This document shows, piece by piece, positions 1 to 7,256 of a stretch of 64,000 nucleotides of DNA (position 1 is its first letter; every line of letters starts with the position of its first letter). Both the position numbers and the translations under genes were made by a program. Location: positions 62,001-126,000 of the forward strand of contig NZ_SWJE01000003.1 of assembly GCF_005144415.1 (NCBI RefSeq), given 5' to 3'. Under the pieces are notes generated by a model. It was not told the origin of the DNA. It saw nothing but the letters and a program-made list of their open reading frames with translations, and did no database searches. This DNA comes from Trinickia terrae (GTDB lineage Bacteria > Pseudomonadota > Gammaproteobacteria > Burkholderiales > Burkholderiaceae).

Positions 1-225
1 GAAAAATCCCATCGGTTCGTCGCGTTTCAACAGGTGAAATCCGGGACGATGTCGCCAGTAGATTATGATGCTGCCGTCGGCGACCTGGTTGCGTACCTGT
101 CGTGGATGTCCGAACCCACCCAGCAGACCCGCCAGCAACTGGGCGTATGGGTGCTCCTGTTCCTGGGCGTTCTGACCTTTTTCGCCTGGCGCCTGAACGC
201 CGCATATTGGAAAGACATCAAATAA
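1..225 (+). CDS. petC: Cytochrome c1 of the bc1 complex, C-terminal end (5' truncated by window)
   Basis: The reading frame is open from base 1 and runs to a TAA at 223-225. The visible 74 residues end in one hydrophobic helix (about residues 49-66, LGVWVLLFLGVLTFFAWRL) followed by a short basic tail, AAYWKDIK. This is the typical C-terminal membrane anchor of cytochrome c1, preceded by a segment resembling MSPxxYDxxVxDLVxYL. The haem-binding part lies upstream of the window. Cytochrome c1 carries electrons from the Rieske protein to soluble cytochrome c in the inner-membrane bc1 complex. Position directly before sspA-sspB matches the usual petABC-sspAB order of beta- and gammaproteobacteria, which supports the call. 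Confidence 0.88.
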   Translation, partial: EKSHRFVAFQQVKSGTMSPVDYDAAVGDLVAYLSWMSEPTQQTRQQLGVWVLLFLGVLTFFAWRLNAAYWKDIK

Positions 226-244
226 ACACGCCGTGATTGGTGTG

Positions 245-294
245 GGGCCGGCTCAAGGGAAAACCAGCTGGACGGTTTTCCGGCGTGCCGGCCC
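245..294. other. Two-tier hairpin between petC and sspA
   Basis: An 8-bp outer stem (GGGCCGGC at 245-252 with GCCGGCCC at 287-294) encloses a second 8-bp stem (258-265 with 274-281, GGAAAACC/GGTTTTCC). There is no long T tract after it, so it may be a weak terminator or a processing/attenuation structure between petC and sspA rather than a strong terminator. Confidence 0.5.
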
Positions 295-319
295 TTAGCT
301 TCTTGAGGAAATTTTAGAC

Positions 320-931
320 ATGATGGTTTTGTATTCCGGCACGACTTGCCCCTTCTCCCAGCGTTGCCGGCTGGTGCTGTTCGAAAAGGGCATGGACTTC
401 GAGATCCGCGATGTCGACTTGTTCAACAAGCCCGAAGACATCGCGGTGATGAACCCGTATGGTCAGGTGCCGATCCTGGTTGAGCGCGACTTGATCCTGT
501 ACGAATCGAACATCATCAACGAGTACATCGACGAGCGCTTTCCGCACCCGCAACTGATGCCGGCTGATCCGGTGCAGCGCGCGCGCGCGCGTCTCTTTTT
601 GCTCAATTTCGAGAAGGAGCTGTTCGTTCACGTCGGCACGCTCGAAAATGAAAAGGGCAAGGGCGCCGAGAAGAATCACGAGAAGGCGCGCCTCGCGATC
701 CGCGACCGCCTCACGCAGCTCGCGCCGATCTTCCTGAAGAACAAGTACATGCTGGGTGAAGAGTTCTCGATGCTCGACGTCGCGATCGCGCCGCTCTTGT
801 GGCGCCTGGATCACTACGGGATCGAGCTGTCGAAGAACGCGGCGCCGCTGATGAAGTACGCCGAGCGCATTTTCAGCCGCCCGGCCTATATCGAAGCGCT
901 GACGCCTTCGGAAAAGGTCATGCGCCGTTGA
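320..931 (+). CDS. sspA: Stringent starvation protein A (GST-fold RNA polymerase-associated protein)
   Basis: 203 residues with an N-terminal thioredoxin/GST-N fold (LYSGTTCPFSQRCRLVLFEKG, residues about 4-24) and an all-helical GST-C half. The segment NPYGQVPILVERDLILYESNII is the glutathione-transferase substrate loop region as conserved in SspA. SspA binds RNA polymerase and alters promoter choice during stationary phase and starvation; it is not known as an active GST. Two ATGs are adjacent (320 and 323), preceded by GAGGAA at 305-310. It sits in the usual sspA-sspB pair. Confidence 0.93.
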   Translation: MMVLYSGTTCPFSQRCRLVLFEKGMDFEIRDVDLFNKPEDIAVMNPYGQVPILVERDLILYESNIINEYIDERFPHPQLMPADPVQRARARLFLLNFEKELFVHVGTLENEKGKGAEKNHEKARLAIRDRLTQLAPIFLKNKYMLGEEFSMLDVAIAPLLWRLDHYGIELSKNAAPLMKYAERIFSRPAYIEALTPSEKVMRR

Positions 932-996
932 GATGGATTCGGAGCGGCCGCGCCGGCTTTGTCGGGCGGCGCGCCGCTTCGGTGCGAGGACAGTTG

Positions 997-1503
997 ATGC
1001 AAGAGATTTCCACGAAGCCGTATTTGCTGAGGGCGTTGTACGAGTGGTGCACCGATAACGGCTATACGCCGCACATCGCGGTGCGGGTCGACCAGAACAC
1101 GCGTGTGCCTCGTCAGTTCGTGCACAACGACGAGATCGTGCTGAACATCAGCTTCGAGGCGACGAGCCAGTTGCAGATGGGTAACGAGTGGATCGAGTTC
1201 AGCGCGCGTTTTTCCGGCAAGTCGCACAAGATCGAAGTGCAGGTGGCGAACGTGCTGGCGATCTATGCACGGGAAAACGGGCAGGGGATGGCGTTTCCGG
1301 TGGAGCCGGCGGCTGCGGGTGGCGAGGCGCCGCCGGCTCCTTCGGGGAAGCCCGCGGTGAGCGAGGCGTCCTCGGAGTCTGCTTCCGACGAGACGGAAGC
1401 GGCGCCGGCCGAGGCCGAGCCGGATAGCGACGGCGACGTGCCGCCCACTGACGACGACGGTCAAAAAGGCGGCGGCCGAGGCCACCTCAAGATCGTGAAA
1501 TGA
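997..1503 (+). CDS. sspB: ClpXP protease specificity-enhancing factor SspB
   Basis: 168 residues. The first ~105 residues form the SspB substrate-binding fold (KPYLLRALYEWCTDNGYTPHI..., NISFEATSQLQMGNEWIEFSARFSGKSHKIEVQVANVLAIYARENGQGM). A long acidic, Ala/Pro/Glu/Asp-rich linker follows, and the protein ends in LKIVK, the ClpX-docking tail expected for SspB. SspB tethers ssrA-tagged and some other substrates to ClpXP. The ATG at 997 is chosen because GAGGA (986-990) lies six bases before it and the homology starts there; the frame itself is open upstream. Immediately downstream of sspA. Confidence 0.93.
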   Translation: MQEISTKPYLLRALYEWCTDNGYTPHIAVRVDQNTRVPRQFVHNDEIVLNISFEATSQLQMGNEWIEFSARFSGKSHKIEVQVANVLAIYARENGQGMAFPVEPAAAGGEAPPAPSGKPAVSEASSESASDETEAAPAEAEPDSDGDVPPTDDDGQKGGGRGHLKIVK

Positions 1504-1522
1504 AGTAGAATCGCGGTCTTAC

Positions 1523-1598
<76 letters not shown>

Positions 1599-1606
1599 AA
1601 TAAATC

Positions 1607-1640
1607 AAGGGGTTACGAATTCTTGTTCGTAACCCCTTGT
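1607..1640 (+). terminator. Element-borne terminator-like hairpin after tRNA-Thr
   Basis: Perfect 13-bp stem AAGGGGTTACGAA (1607-1619) with TTCGTAACCCCTT (1626-1638) and a 6-nt loop; only a short T-rich tail follows. It occupies the same place relative to the tRNA as the unrelated hairpin after attR at 17252-17291. Confidence 0.7.
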
Positions 1641-1656
1641 TCGTTTCTGGCGGTCG

Positions 1657-1712
1657 TGTAACCGTCATGTAACCGGATTTCGTCAATTCCGGTCTACGCC
1701 GCTTCGGTTACA
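1657..1712. promoter_or_regulatory. Left-end TGTAACCG repeats, candidate integrase arm sites
   Basis: TGTAACCG occurs at 1657-1664 and 1668-1675 (11-bp period) followed by GATTTCGTC, and inverted (CGGTTACA) at 1705-1712. The same two direct copies with the same 11-bp spacing and the same GATTT(C/T)GTC flank occur at the right end (17050-17068). Confidence 0.6.
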
Positions 1713-1848
1713 TGGCATCCCAGAAAGTCGCTGACCAGGGCAGCCGGGAATCTAGGCGCGTGCCGTACGGGTTGCCGCCGACATCGACGCCAGAGTAGTC
1801 GTCGCTGGTCATCGGTAGGCCAGTTGCCGGGTTGATAGGGTAGGTCAT
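1708..1848 (-). CDS. 46-residue protein of unknown function at the element's left end
   Basis: Reads MTYPINPATGLPMTSDD... and ends ...LPWSATFWDAM; stop TAA at 1708-1710, ATG at 1846-1848. A textbook ribosome-binding site, AAGGAG, lies six bases before the ATG. The sequence is rich in Pro, Gly, Asp and Tyr, without an obvious membrane segment or catalytic motif. I have the impression of similar short proteins in Burkholderia mobile elements (INPATGLPM...GGNPYG) but cannot confirm it and assign no function. It is the last of a leftward group below the DUF6573-like gene (61-bp gap), so co-transcription is likely. Confidence 0.65.
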   Translation of the reverse strand: MTYPINPATGLPMTSDDYSGVDVGGNPYGTRLDSRLPWSATFWDAM

Positions 1849-1909
1849 AGCGCTCTCCTTGTTGAGCGGTTAGAAAATGCCCCGTTGCTATCGACGGGGC
1901 GGCTGGAAC

Positions 1910-2329
1910 TCAGTCCTCGTCAGTCATCAGAATCGTGATAACGGGTTCGGCGTCATCGCCTGGGCCGATGTGTAGGTTCAACACGACAGGTCGAGGCCGC
2001 GTACCACGACCGCCGCGCGGCACGCGGTGCAGTTCAAACGCGATACGCTGTGCGCCACGTACGCGCTTTGCTGCCAGTGCCCCCATCCAGAGCAAGTCCC
2101 AAAGTCGGCCGCTTTCGTCCTGTGCGGCCTGCCTCTGGCTGTCCGCGTCGGTCCACGCCACGCAATCCGCCCATACCGCTGATGTCACCGCGACCGGAGT
2201 GCGAAAGCCGGCTTCTCGCGCCAGAGCACTTAAATCGACTAGCACGCCATCGGCAATCGCCTGCGCGCGCGTGTAGCTCGAAATCGTCTTGCCAAAAATG
2301 TCATCGGGGTTGTGTGCGTTGTCGTGCAT
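1910..2329 (-). CDS. DUF6573-like accessory protein of a mobile element
   Basis: 139 residues from the ATG at 2329, which has AAGGAG eight bases upstream; the frame extends further upstream but that part is low-complexity and outside the homology. The segment FGKTISSYTRAQAIADGVLVDL followed by a conserved AREAGFRTPVAVTSAVW resembles a small family common on plasmids and integrative elements (DUF6573, recalled from memory). Function is unknown in that family. The C-terminus is acidic (TILMTDED). It lies in the element's leftward group with the 46-residue gene. Confidence 0.7.
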   Translation of the reverse strand: MHDNAHNPDDIFGKTISSYTRAQAIADGVLVDLSALAREAGFRTPVAVTSAVWADCVAWTDADSQRQAAQDESGRLWDLLWMGALAAKRVRGAQRIAFELHRVPRGGRGTRPRPVVLNLHIGPGDDAEPVITILMTDED

Positions 2330-3244
2330 GGTGTTCGCTCCTTGAAAGCTGACCGGGTTCCTGATGCAGAGCCCACACCGTTCTCCCGGTGCCGGCGTGG
2401 GGTGGCGCGGTGCCTGCCGCCGTTCTTCCCTCTGCTTCGCCCTGATGCACTGCGACGACAGGCAACAGGGACGACGTGCAAGGTCACGTCCGCAAGCCGC
2501 AGTCCGAAGGAACCGGGTGAGGAACGTGCGCGCAGCGTTCAACCTTGTATGGCGGCACGCCTGGCGCAAAGTCATCCGTTTGGGCTAAGCGGCGGGAAGG
2601 ACGGTGGCAGGCCGCCATTGCGACGGAACCGACGTCGCGGGAGAACGGGGCCGGTGGACACGTGCGTACGCGACCTATGCACGCGCAGCGTGCGTGACTC
2701 GCAAGCCAACGGCGCGCAGCCGGCGTGCATCGGCACGGTGGCGAAGGGGGCGCCGCGTCGCGCAGCGGCGTGGGGCTAGCGCGTACAGCGCGCAGCACAG
2801 ACTGGCGCGCCGTCCCCCAGGACGGTTGCCGGGCTGCGCGGGGGAGCCGGTCATCGCTGACAGCCCAAGCTGGCAGAGGTCGCCCCAGCGACCGGCAGAG
2901 GGCCGGGGGCGGAGCCCCGCCCCGAAGCGCAGCGGAAGCTGCGTGCGGGCAAGGTAGTCAAGTCGCAGCGCAGCGTAGACCGAAGGCCCCGGGCCGGAGC
3001 CGGCGGCGCATTCAGCGTGGACGGATGAGTACCTTGCCCGCACGCAGTGCGGGGCGCTGGGGTTTGAGGGCATGGCTGGCGTCCAGCCAGCCAAATCCCC
3101 GTGCAGCCGTACAGGCTGCGTAAGGGGATGGTGGCCTCGCCGCGAAAGTGGCTACGTACTCCCTGTATGCCCCTCGGCATATGGGGAAACATACGGGTTC
3201 GCTCGCGCTATACGGACATGTAGACACCACTGGAGATACATGCC
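2330..3244. other. Non-coding, very GC-rich intergenic region between divergent element genes
   Basis: About 915 bp between the DUF6573-like gene (leftward) and the replication-relaxation gene (rightward). Several frames are open here only because the sequence is GC-rich; none gives a protein-like composition with a good start. It holds many short hairpins, for example GGCTGGCGTCCAGCCAGCC near 3072-3090, and one long inverted repeat at 2939-3047. A replication origin, a transfer origin or a structured RNA are possible; none is proven. Confidence 0.6.
2939..3047. repeat. Long inverted repeat (22-bp arms) in the element's non-coding region
   Basis: CTGCGTGCGGGCAAGGTA... at 2939-2960 and its reverse complement at 3026-3047 match in 21 of 22 positions, around a 65-nt loop. 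The arms would form a strong stem in RNA or a cruciform in DNA. No T tract follows, so it is not a simple terminator. Confidence 0.75.
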
Positions 3245-4039
3245 GTGACAGCAGCGGATGGCCGGATTCTGGCCAGCCAGAACGAGGTGCGCGTGCTGCG
3301 CGCGTTGAATCGTTTTGGCTGGCTGCGAACGAAAGACCTAGCGGCACTGCTCTGGCAGCCCTGGGCCCGCAAGCCGGCTGGCGAGCCGGACATGCGGCCG
3401 CAGGTGCCAACGGCATCCGCACGCCTGATGGCGCAGCGCACGCTGCGCCGGCTGTATCACGCTCGACAGGTGCTGCGCTCGCAGGCGCCAGACGGCAGCC
3501 TGATTTACGCGCTTGCGACTGCCGGTGTTCGTCGGCTCGCGCAGCTAGGCGTGCCGGCGGCGACTGGCAAAGACCTGGTGCGGCGCTTCAGTGCCGCACA
3601 GTATCGGCATCGCTGCATTGCCAACGAAATCGCCATTTCGGGCATCGTCGCGGGTTTTCGCACCTCGACCGAGCGAGAAATCGCGATGGACAAATGGCTG
3701 GGCGGCGAACTCGGCGTTGCAGGCAAGAAGCCGGACGTGCTGCTGCAAGGCAACGGCCAGGTGTGGTGGGTCGAGGTCGAACGTTCGCGCCGTAACGCGA
3801 GCGACCGCGCGAGACTTCACGCGTTCCTGGCTGCGGTCCTTCACGACGCGGGACAATCAGCGGGACCGGTGCTGCTCGATGGCCAGCGCTGGGCGAAAGT
3901 CATCTTCATCTGCACGTCGGCATTTCGCGCCCGCCTTGTGCGCGAGTTGGAAGGCGCAGGTTGGACGGAAGCCGCGATAAAGCGGCTGACATGCTTCGTT
4001 GATGAGCTATACAGCTTCGTGGACATCATGTTCTGGTGA
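3245..4039 (+). CDS. Replication-relaxation family protein (winged-helix + PD-like C-terminal region)
   Basis: 264 residues starting at GTG 3245, with GGAG at 3230-3233. The N-terminus (ILASQNEVRVLRALNRFGWLRTKDLAALLW) looks like a winged-helix DNA-binding domain; QRTLRRLYHARQVLRSQ..., IYALATAGVRRLAQLG and a hydrophobic C-terminal half containing KPDVLL and VWWVEVERS follow. This is the layout of the replication-relaxation (PF13814-type) family found on plasmids and integrative elements, thought to help replication or mobilization. The pairing KPDVLL...WWVEVERS recalls a nuclease-like core, but activity is not established. Assignment is by remembered family pattern, so moderate confidence. Confidence 0.7.
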   Translation: MTAADGRILASQNEVRVLRALNRFGWLRTKDLAALLWQPWARKPAGEPDMRPQVPTASARLMAQRTLRRLYHARQVLRSQAPDGSLIYALATAGVRRLAQLGVPAATGKDLVRRFSAAQYRHRCIANEIAISGIVAGFRTSTEREIAMDKWLGGELGVAGKKPDVLLQGNGQVWWVEVERSRRNASDRARLHAFLAAVLHDAGQSAGPVLLDGQRWAKVIFICTSAFRARLVRELEGAGWTEAAIKRLTCFVDELYSFVDIMFW

Positions 4040-4283
4040 AACACCGTGCCGCCACAAGCCGGCGGCATGGATACAGGTACCCACGCCAGGCTGCTGGACT
4101 GGATGTGTAGTGGATGACCTTTCTGCCCGCCAATCAAGCGGGCCGTGCGACGCGGGCGTGCGCTGCCCGCTTCCGGTAGTCGCACGTTACAGGCATCAGG
4201 GGTTAGTAGTTGCCATATTGAGGCGCATATCGAACGAGGGCCAGAGGTTGCAGGCCACGGCGCGGCGATTGCCGTCGCAGCAC

Positions 4284-4323
4284 CCGCCCAGCCCGGTTAG
4301 TTTCTGGCTGGGCGGTTGTTTTT
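4284..4323 (+). terminator. Rho-independent terminator
   Basis: CCGCCCAGCC (4284-4293) pairs with GGCTGGGCGG (4306-4315) around a 12-nt loop, followed by TTGTTTTT. It serves the rightward gene ending at 4039 and may also insulate the convergent repA-like gene ending at 4333. Confidence 0.75.
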
Positions 4324-4332
4324 CGACGTTTA

Positions 4333-5718
4333 TCAACGCGCCTCCGGGTTGGGTACCAGTTGCAGATGAGTGCGAGCCGGTTTTGTCATGCTGTCCATGT
4401 TGTCCAGCCGTTCTACGCTGCCCACAATGGACTGCTTCGCGGGCAGGCTCCAGTACCACTTCGCATCCTTGCCCTTGTGCTTTCCGACGCCGAGCGCGTC
4501 CGACGCGCGGCGCAGGGTCCGCAGCGCGATACCTGCAGCCGTCGCGTGGTCCTCGATGGACTTGACCGGCATTTCACCGTCGTCCAGCAGGTCGGCCAGA
4601 AACGCCTTGGCCGAATTGACCGCGCTACCGCCGCGCGCTTTGTCTTGTGCGTGGTTGCCCAGCAGTTCGAGCGCGGAGCCGGCCACCTCGTCACCCCACG
4701 CGATGCAGGAAGACAGGATGCCGGGTATCGGCTCTGACTGTTCGATTTGGTATTCGAAGCCGCCGTCGTCCGGACCGATATTGGACTTGGCCCGCGCGAA
4801 GATGCGGTGCTCATCGCCGTCATCGCTCGCCACCTTGGCAGCGATTATCACGACCCGCGCGATTGCGGTGAAGGCGACGGAACCGTTGACCCACTGTGCC
4901 GGGTTCTTGCCCTGCTTTCCCTTGTTGAAGTGCGTGATGCCAAGCAGCGCGGCGCCGACATTGGCAGCCAGGTCCACGAGCGGCTGCAACGCGCGACGCG
5001 TCTCGGCGTTCTTGTGGCTGTCACCCGCTACGGCGGAAACGATGGGGTCCACGACAATCAGCCGCACGTCGCCGATTTCCTCGCACGCGGCCTGGAGCGC
5101 AGGCATATCGCGCGCCGGGTCGAAGCCTTGTTCCTTGCCCTTGACTCGCATCCCGGCGACGAAGAACACTCGGTTCATATCCGCACCTGCCGACATCAGG
5201 CGCGGCGTCAGCGTGTCTTTCGGGTCGTCTTCTCCTGACCAGATGACGACATTTCCGGGCTCCGCCACCGTCCCATCGGGCCACGTGCCGCCGCAGGTCG
5301 TCGTCGCAGCGAGCGACCCCGCTGCGGTCGTCTTTCCCGTGCCCGGTTCGCCGGCTAGGATAGTCAGCTTTCCTCGCGCCATATAGCCACGCCATAGCCA
5401 GCTAATCGGTTCTGGCTTCATGTCGGCACCGTTGACGATGATGATGCCGTCGCCCAGCGGGTCAGGTTTGGTCAGCGCGGGTTTGACCTCCGGCGATGGC
5501 CTCACGCTGGATTCCCGGCTCGTGATGGATGCGGCGGATGGCACATGACCGTTCGGGCGATGGGTTTCCGTGAACGAGCATCGAGCACAGCACGCTTCGC
5601 CTGAGCCGTCGGCGTTTATGACGAGCGTCAGCGCATTGTCGTGCTGGCCACGGTTGCAGTCCGGGCACGCGATTCGATGTTCGCCGACCTGGTACTCGCT
5701 CCACTGAATGAGGCTCAT
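4333..5718 (-). CDS. RepA-like AAA ATPase with N-terminal zinc finger
   Basis: 461 residues. Residues 18-47 carry two Cys pairs (CPDC and CARC), a zinc ribbon like that of primase/helicase proteins. A RecA-fold ATPase follows: Walker A GEPGTGKT at 123-130, a Walker B-like VRLIVVDPIV near 218-227, and GITHFNKG, typical of RSF1010 RepA/AAA_25 proteins. The C-terminal ~100 residues contain a likely winged helix (VKSIEDHATAAGIALRTLRRASDALGV). Expected role: replicative helicase or initiation ATPase of the excised element. Its ATG overlaps the stop of the AlpA-like gene by 4 bp, so the two are translationally coupled. Confidence 0.85.
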   Translation of the reverse strand: MSLIQWSEYQVGEHRIACPDCNRGQHDNALTLVINADGSGEACCARCSFTETHRPNGHVPSAASITSRESSVRPSPEVKPALTKPDPLGDGIIIVNGADMKPEPISWLWRGYMARGKLTILAGEPGTGKTTAAGSLAATTTCGGTWPDGTVAEPGNVVIWSGEDDPKDTLTPRLMSAGADMNRVFFVAGMRVKGKEQGFDPARDMPALQAACEEIGDVRLIVVDPIVSAVAGDSHKNAETRRALQPLVDLAANVGAALLGITHFNKGKQGKNPAQWVNGSVAFTAIARVVIIAAKVASDDGDEHRIFARAKSNIGPDDGGFEYQIEQSEPIPGILSSCIAWGDEVAGSALELLGNHAQDKARGGSAVNSAKAFLADLLDDGEMPVKSIEDHATAAGIALRTLRRASDALGVGKHKGKDAKWYWSLPAKQSIVGSVERLDNMDSMTKPARTHLQLVPNPEAR

Positions 5719-5930
5719 GCTGCTACCTCACCCATCAGTTGCTGGATGGCGTTGCTCGGCCACGCGAGGAAGCGATTCGGCAGCTTGGTGGGCCGCACAC
5801 CGTGATAGCTCCCAGTTTCCATGTACCGCTTGCGGATGGACTGCGGACGCACGGCCATCAGCGATGCGAGTTCCTCTGTGGTGAGGAAAGGGCGGACGGC
5901 AAACAGTGCCCGGGATTGATTCGTGTTCAT
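5715..5930 (-). CDS. AlpA-like small helix-turn-helix regulator/excisionase-type protein
   Basis: 71 residues from ATG 5930, chosen because AAAGGTG lies five bases upstream; the GTG at 5939 overlaps that ribosome-binding site and is unlikely. The protein has a MerR/AlpA-like winged helix: FLTTEELASLMAVRPQSIRKR followed by a wing with PTKLPNRFLAWP. Such proteins control integrase or replication genes, or act as excisionases. It opens the leftward rep module and overlaps the RepA-like gene by 4 bp. Upstream (5940-6039) there are repeated GTCCCCCG motifs that could be its operator. Confidence 0.75.
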   Translation of the reverse strand: MNTNQSRALFAVRPFLTTEELASLMAVRPQSIRKRYMETGSYHGVRPTKLPNRFLAWPSNAIQQLMGEVAA

Positions 5931-6039
5931 CGGTATCACCTTTCGCCGATTGGCGTTTCGTTAGGGTGATACGCATTAGATTTCCCCCTATACCGTCCCC
6001 CGCAACGGTCCCCCGGTCCACCAATTTGGGGGAGGGCAC

Positions 6040-7104
6040 TCAGGCGTCGGCGATTTCCTTGCCGCTCCTGAGCCGTTCCCATGCCTTGTCGAATATGGTG
6101 CCTTCCCAGCCTAGAAGCCTGCGAACGAGCGCTTTGGCGCCAGGTTTTCCGGCCGGCGATTTGGGCAACTTCTTCGGGTCAAATCCATGCTCTCGAAGCG
6201 CACGCAGAATTTCCTGTTCTTGGTGGAGCTGCTGGGGCAATGGCCGGGGTGTGGGGGTTTTCGCCAGCGCTGATGAAATTCCAGTCGCCGCCATGTCGCC
6301 ATCGCCTGAAACAGATTCCGAGGGGCTGGCTTGAAGCGATACTTGGGCGTCTGGTAGCCACAAGTAGCCGTGCTGCTCGCACCACGTGCGAATGTCGGCA
6401 TGGGCTAGCAGCTGTCTGCGTCCGGCCATAGTTGTCGCGATGGCGCCACGTTCAACGGCATCTGACAGCGCGGCGTTCCACCGCCAGAACACGTCGTCGT
6501 ACTGCGGCGCCCTGAGTACGGCGTCGCTTGTGCCGGCGATGAGGATTTTCGCGGCTCTGCCGCGAGAAATCCACGCTTGTCCGCTGTAGGCGAATATCCA
6601 GCTGGGAATGCGCCGGCCGTCTGGAGATTGGCGACCCTCGGAACCGTCCCCCCCTGGTTGCGAAACAGCGACATCGTGGCGAGCTAGAAACGGATAAATG
6701 TCCGACGCGTAGAAACCGAAGCGCTCGAACGTCGGCTGGGCGTCGTCGCTGGGCATGTCGTCAGCATCGAACAGCGTGGCCTGGTTTGCAAAGATGCCGA
6801 GCTGACTCAGCAGGTGCAGGCGTGTGCTCCTGTCTACCGGAAGCACGATACCTTCGTCGCGACGGCGGATGTCATTGACGGTCGTCGGGTCGCGGTCCAG
6901 GCAGGAAACCAGATAGCCGGCAGCTTCGTACCGCTCCACCGTTTCCGCTTCCCCGATTTGCGCGAACAGCTCCCACAGATTGATGAATTGACCGTTGCCA
7001 GCATTGCTTCCCACGTCGCCCACCGTATCTCCGCATCTTTTCTCAGAAACAGCGCAGGCTGGCCAGCTTGGCCGGTATGAAAAACTGGCCAGGTTGGCCA
7101 ACAT
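6040..7104 (-). CDS. Element protein of unknown function
   Basis: 354 residues if started at 7104. I do not recognise a catalytic domain. The middle (GRRIPSWIFAYSGQAWISRGRAAKILIAG) and the C-terminal ~60 residues (LHQEQEILRALREHGFDPKKLP..., FDKAWERLRSGKEIADA) look folded and resemble hypothetical proteins of Burkholderiaceae mobile elements. The C-terminus could be a DNA-binding helical domain. The first ~19 residues are encoded by the TGGCCA repeat cluster, so a start at GTG 7023, preceded by GGAG with good spacing, is an attractive alternative giving 327 residues. It lies upstream of the AlpA-repA pair on the same strand. Confidence 0.6.
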   Translation of the reverse strand: MLANLASFSYRPSWPACAVSEKRCGDTVGDVGSNAGNGQFINLWELFAQIGEAETVERYEAAGYLVSCLDRDPTTVNDIRRRDEGIVLPVDRSTRLHLLSQLGIFANQATLFDADDMPSDDAQPTFERFGFYASDIYPFLARHDVAVSQPGGDGSEGRQSPDGRRIPSWIFAYSGQAWISRGRAAKILIAGTSDAVLRAPQYDDVFWRWNAALSDAVERGAIATTMAGRRQLLAHADIRTWCEQHGYLWLPDAQVSLQASPSESVSGDGDMAATGISSALAKTPTPRPLPQQLHQEQEILRALREHGFDPKKLPKSPAGKPGAKALVRRLLGWEGTIFDKAWERLRSGKEIADA

Positions 7105-7108
7105 GGCC
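7060..7108. repeat. TGGCCA repeat cluster A
   Basis: Contains TGGCCAGGTTGGCCAA at 7086-7101, the reverse complement of the 16-mer found at clusters B (13300-13315) and C (15547-15562), plus further TGGCCA/TTGGCC copies. It lies between the leftward unknown gene and hsdM. Confidence 0.7.
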
Positions 7109-7256
7109 TACTAGCCTTATATCGGCACTGCTCGGCAGTTAATGAAGGGCGCCGGTGCCGCGCCGGCAAAGGCCGGCGACGAGGGGTATGTCGCTATCGC
7201 CAATCCGGGGGAAAGCACTATCATGTCGTCCGACACCGAATTTCAATATTGTCCCG

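Noticed and set aside
577-593. GCGCGCGC run inside sspA as a phase-variable tract
   Set aside because: Short dinucleotide run encoding Arg-Ala in a conserved protein; common in high-GC genes.
2312-3123. Several overlapping 100-150 codon frames in the element's non-coding region
   Set aside because: Arg/Pro/Ala-rich in all frames, no start signals, no conserved motif; typical of non-coding GC-rich DNA.
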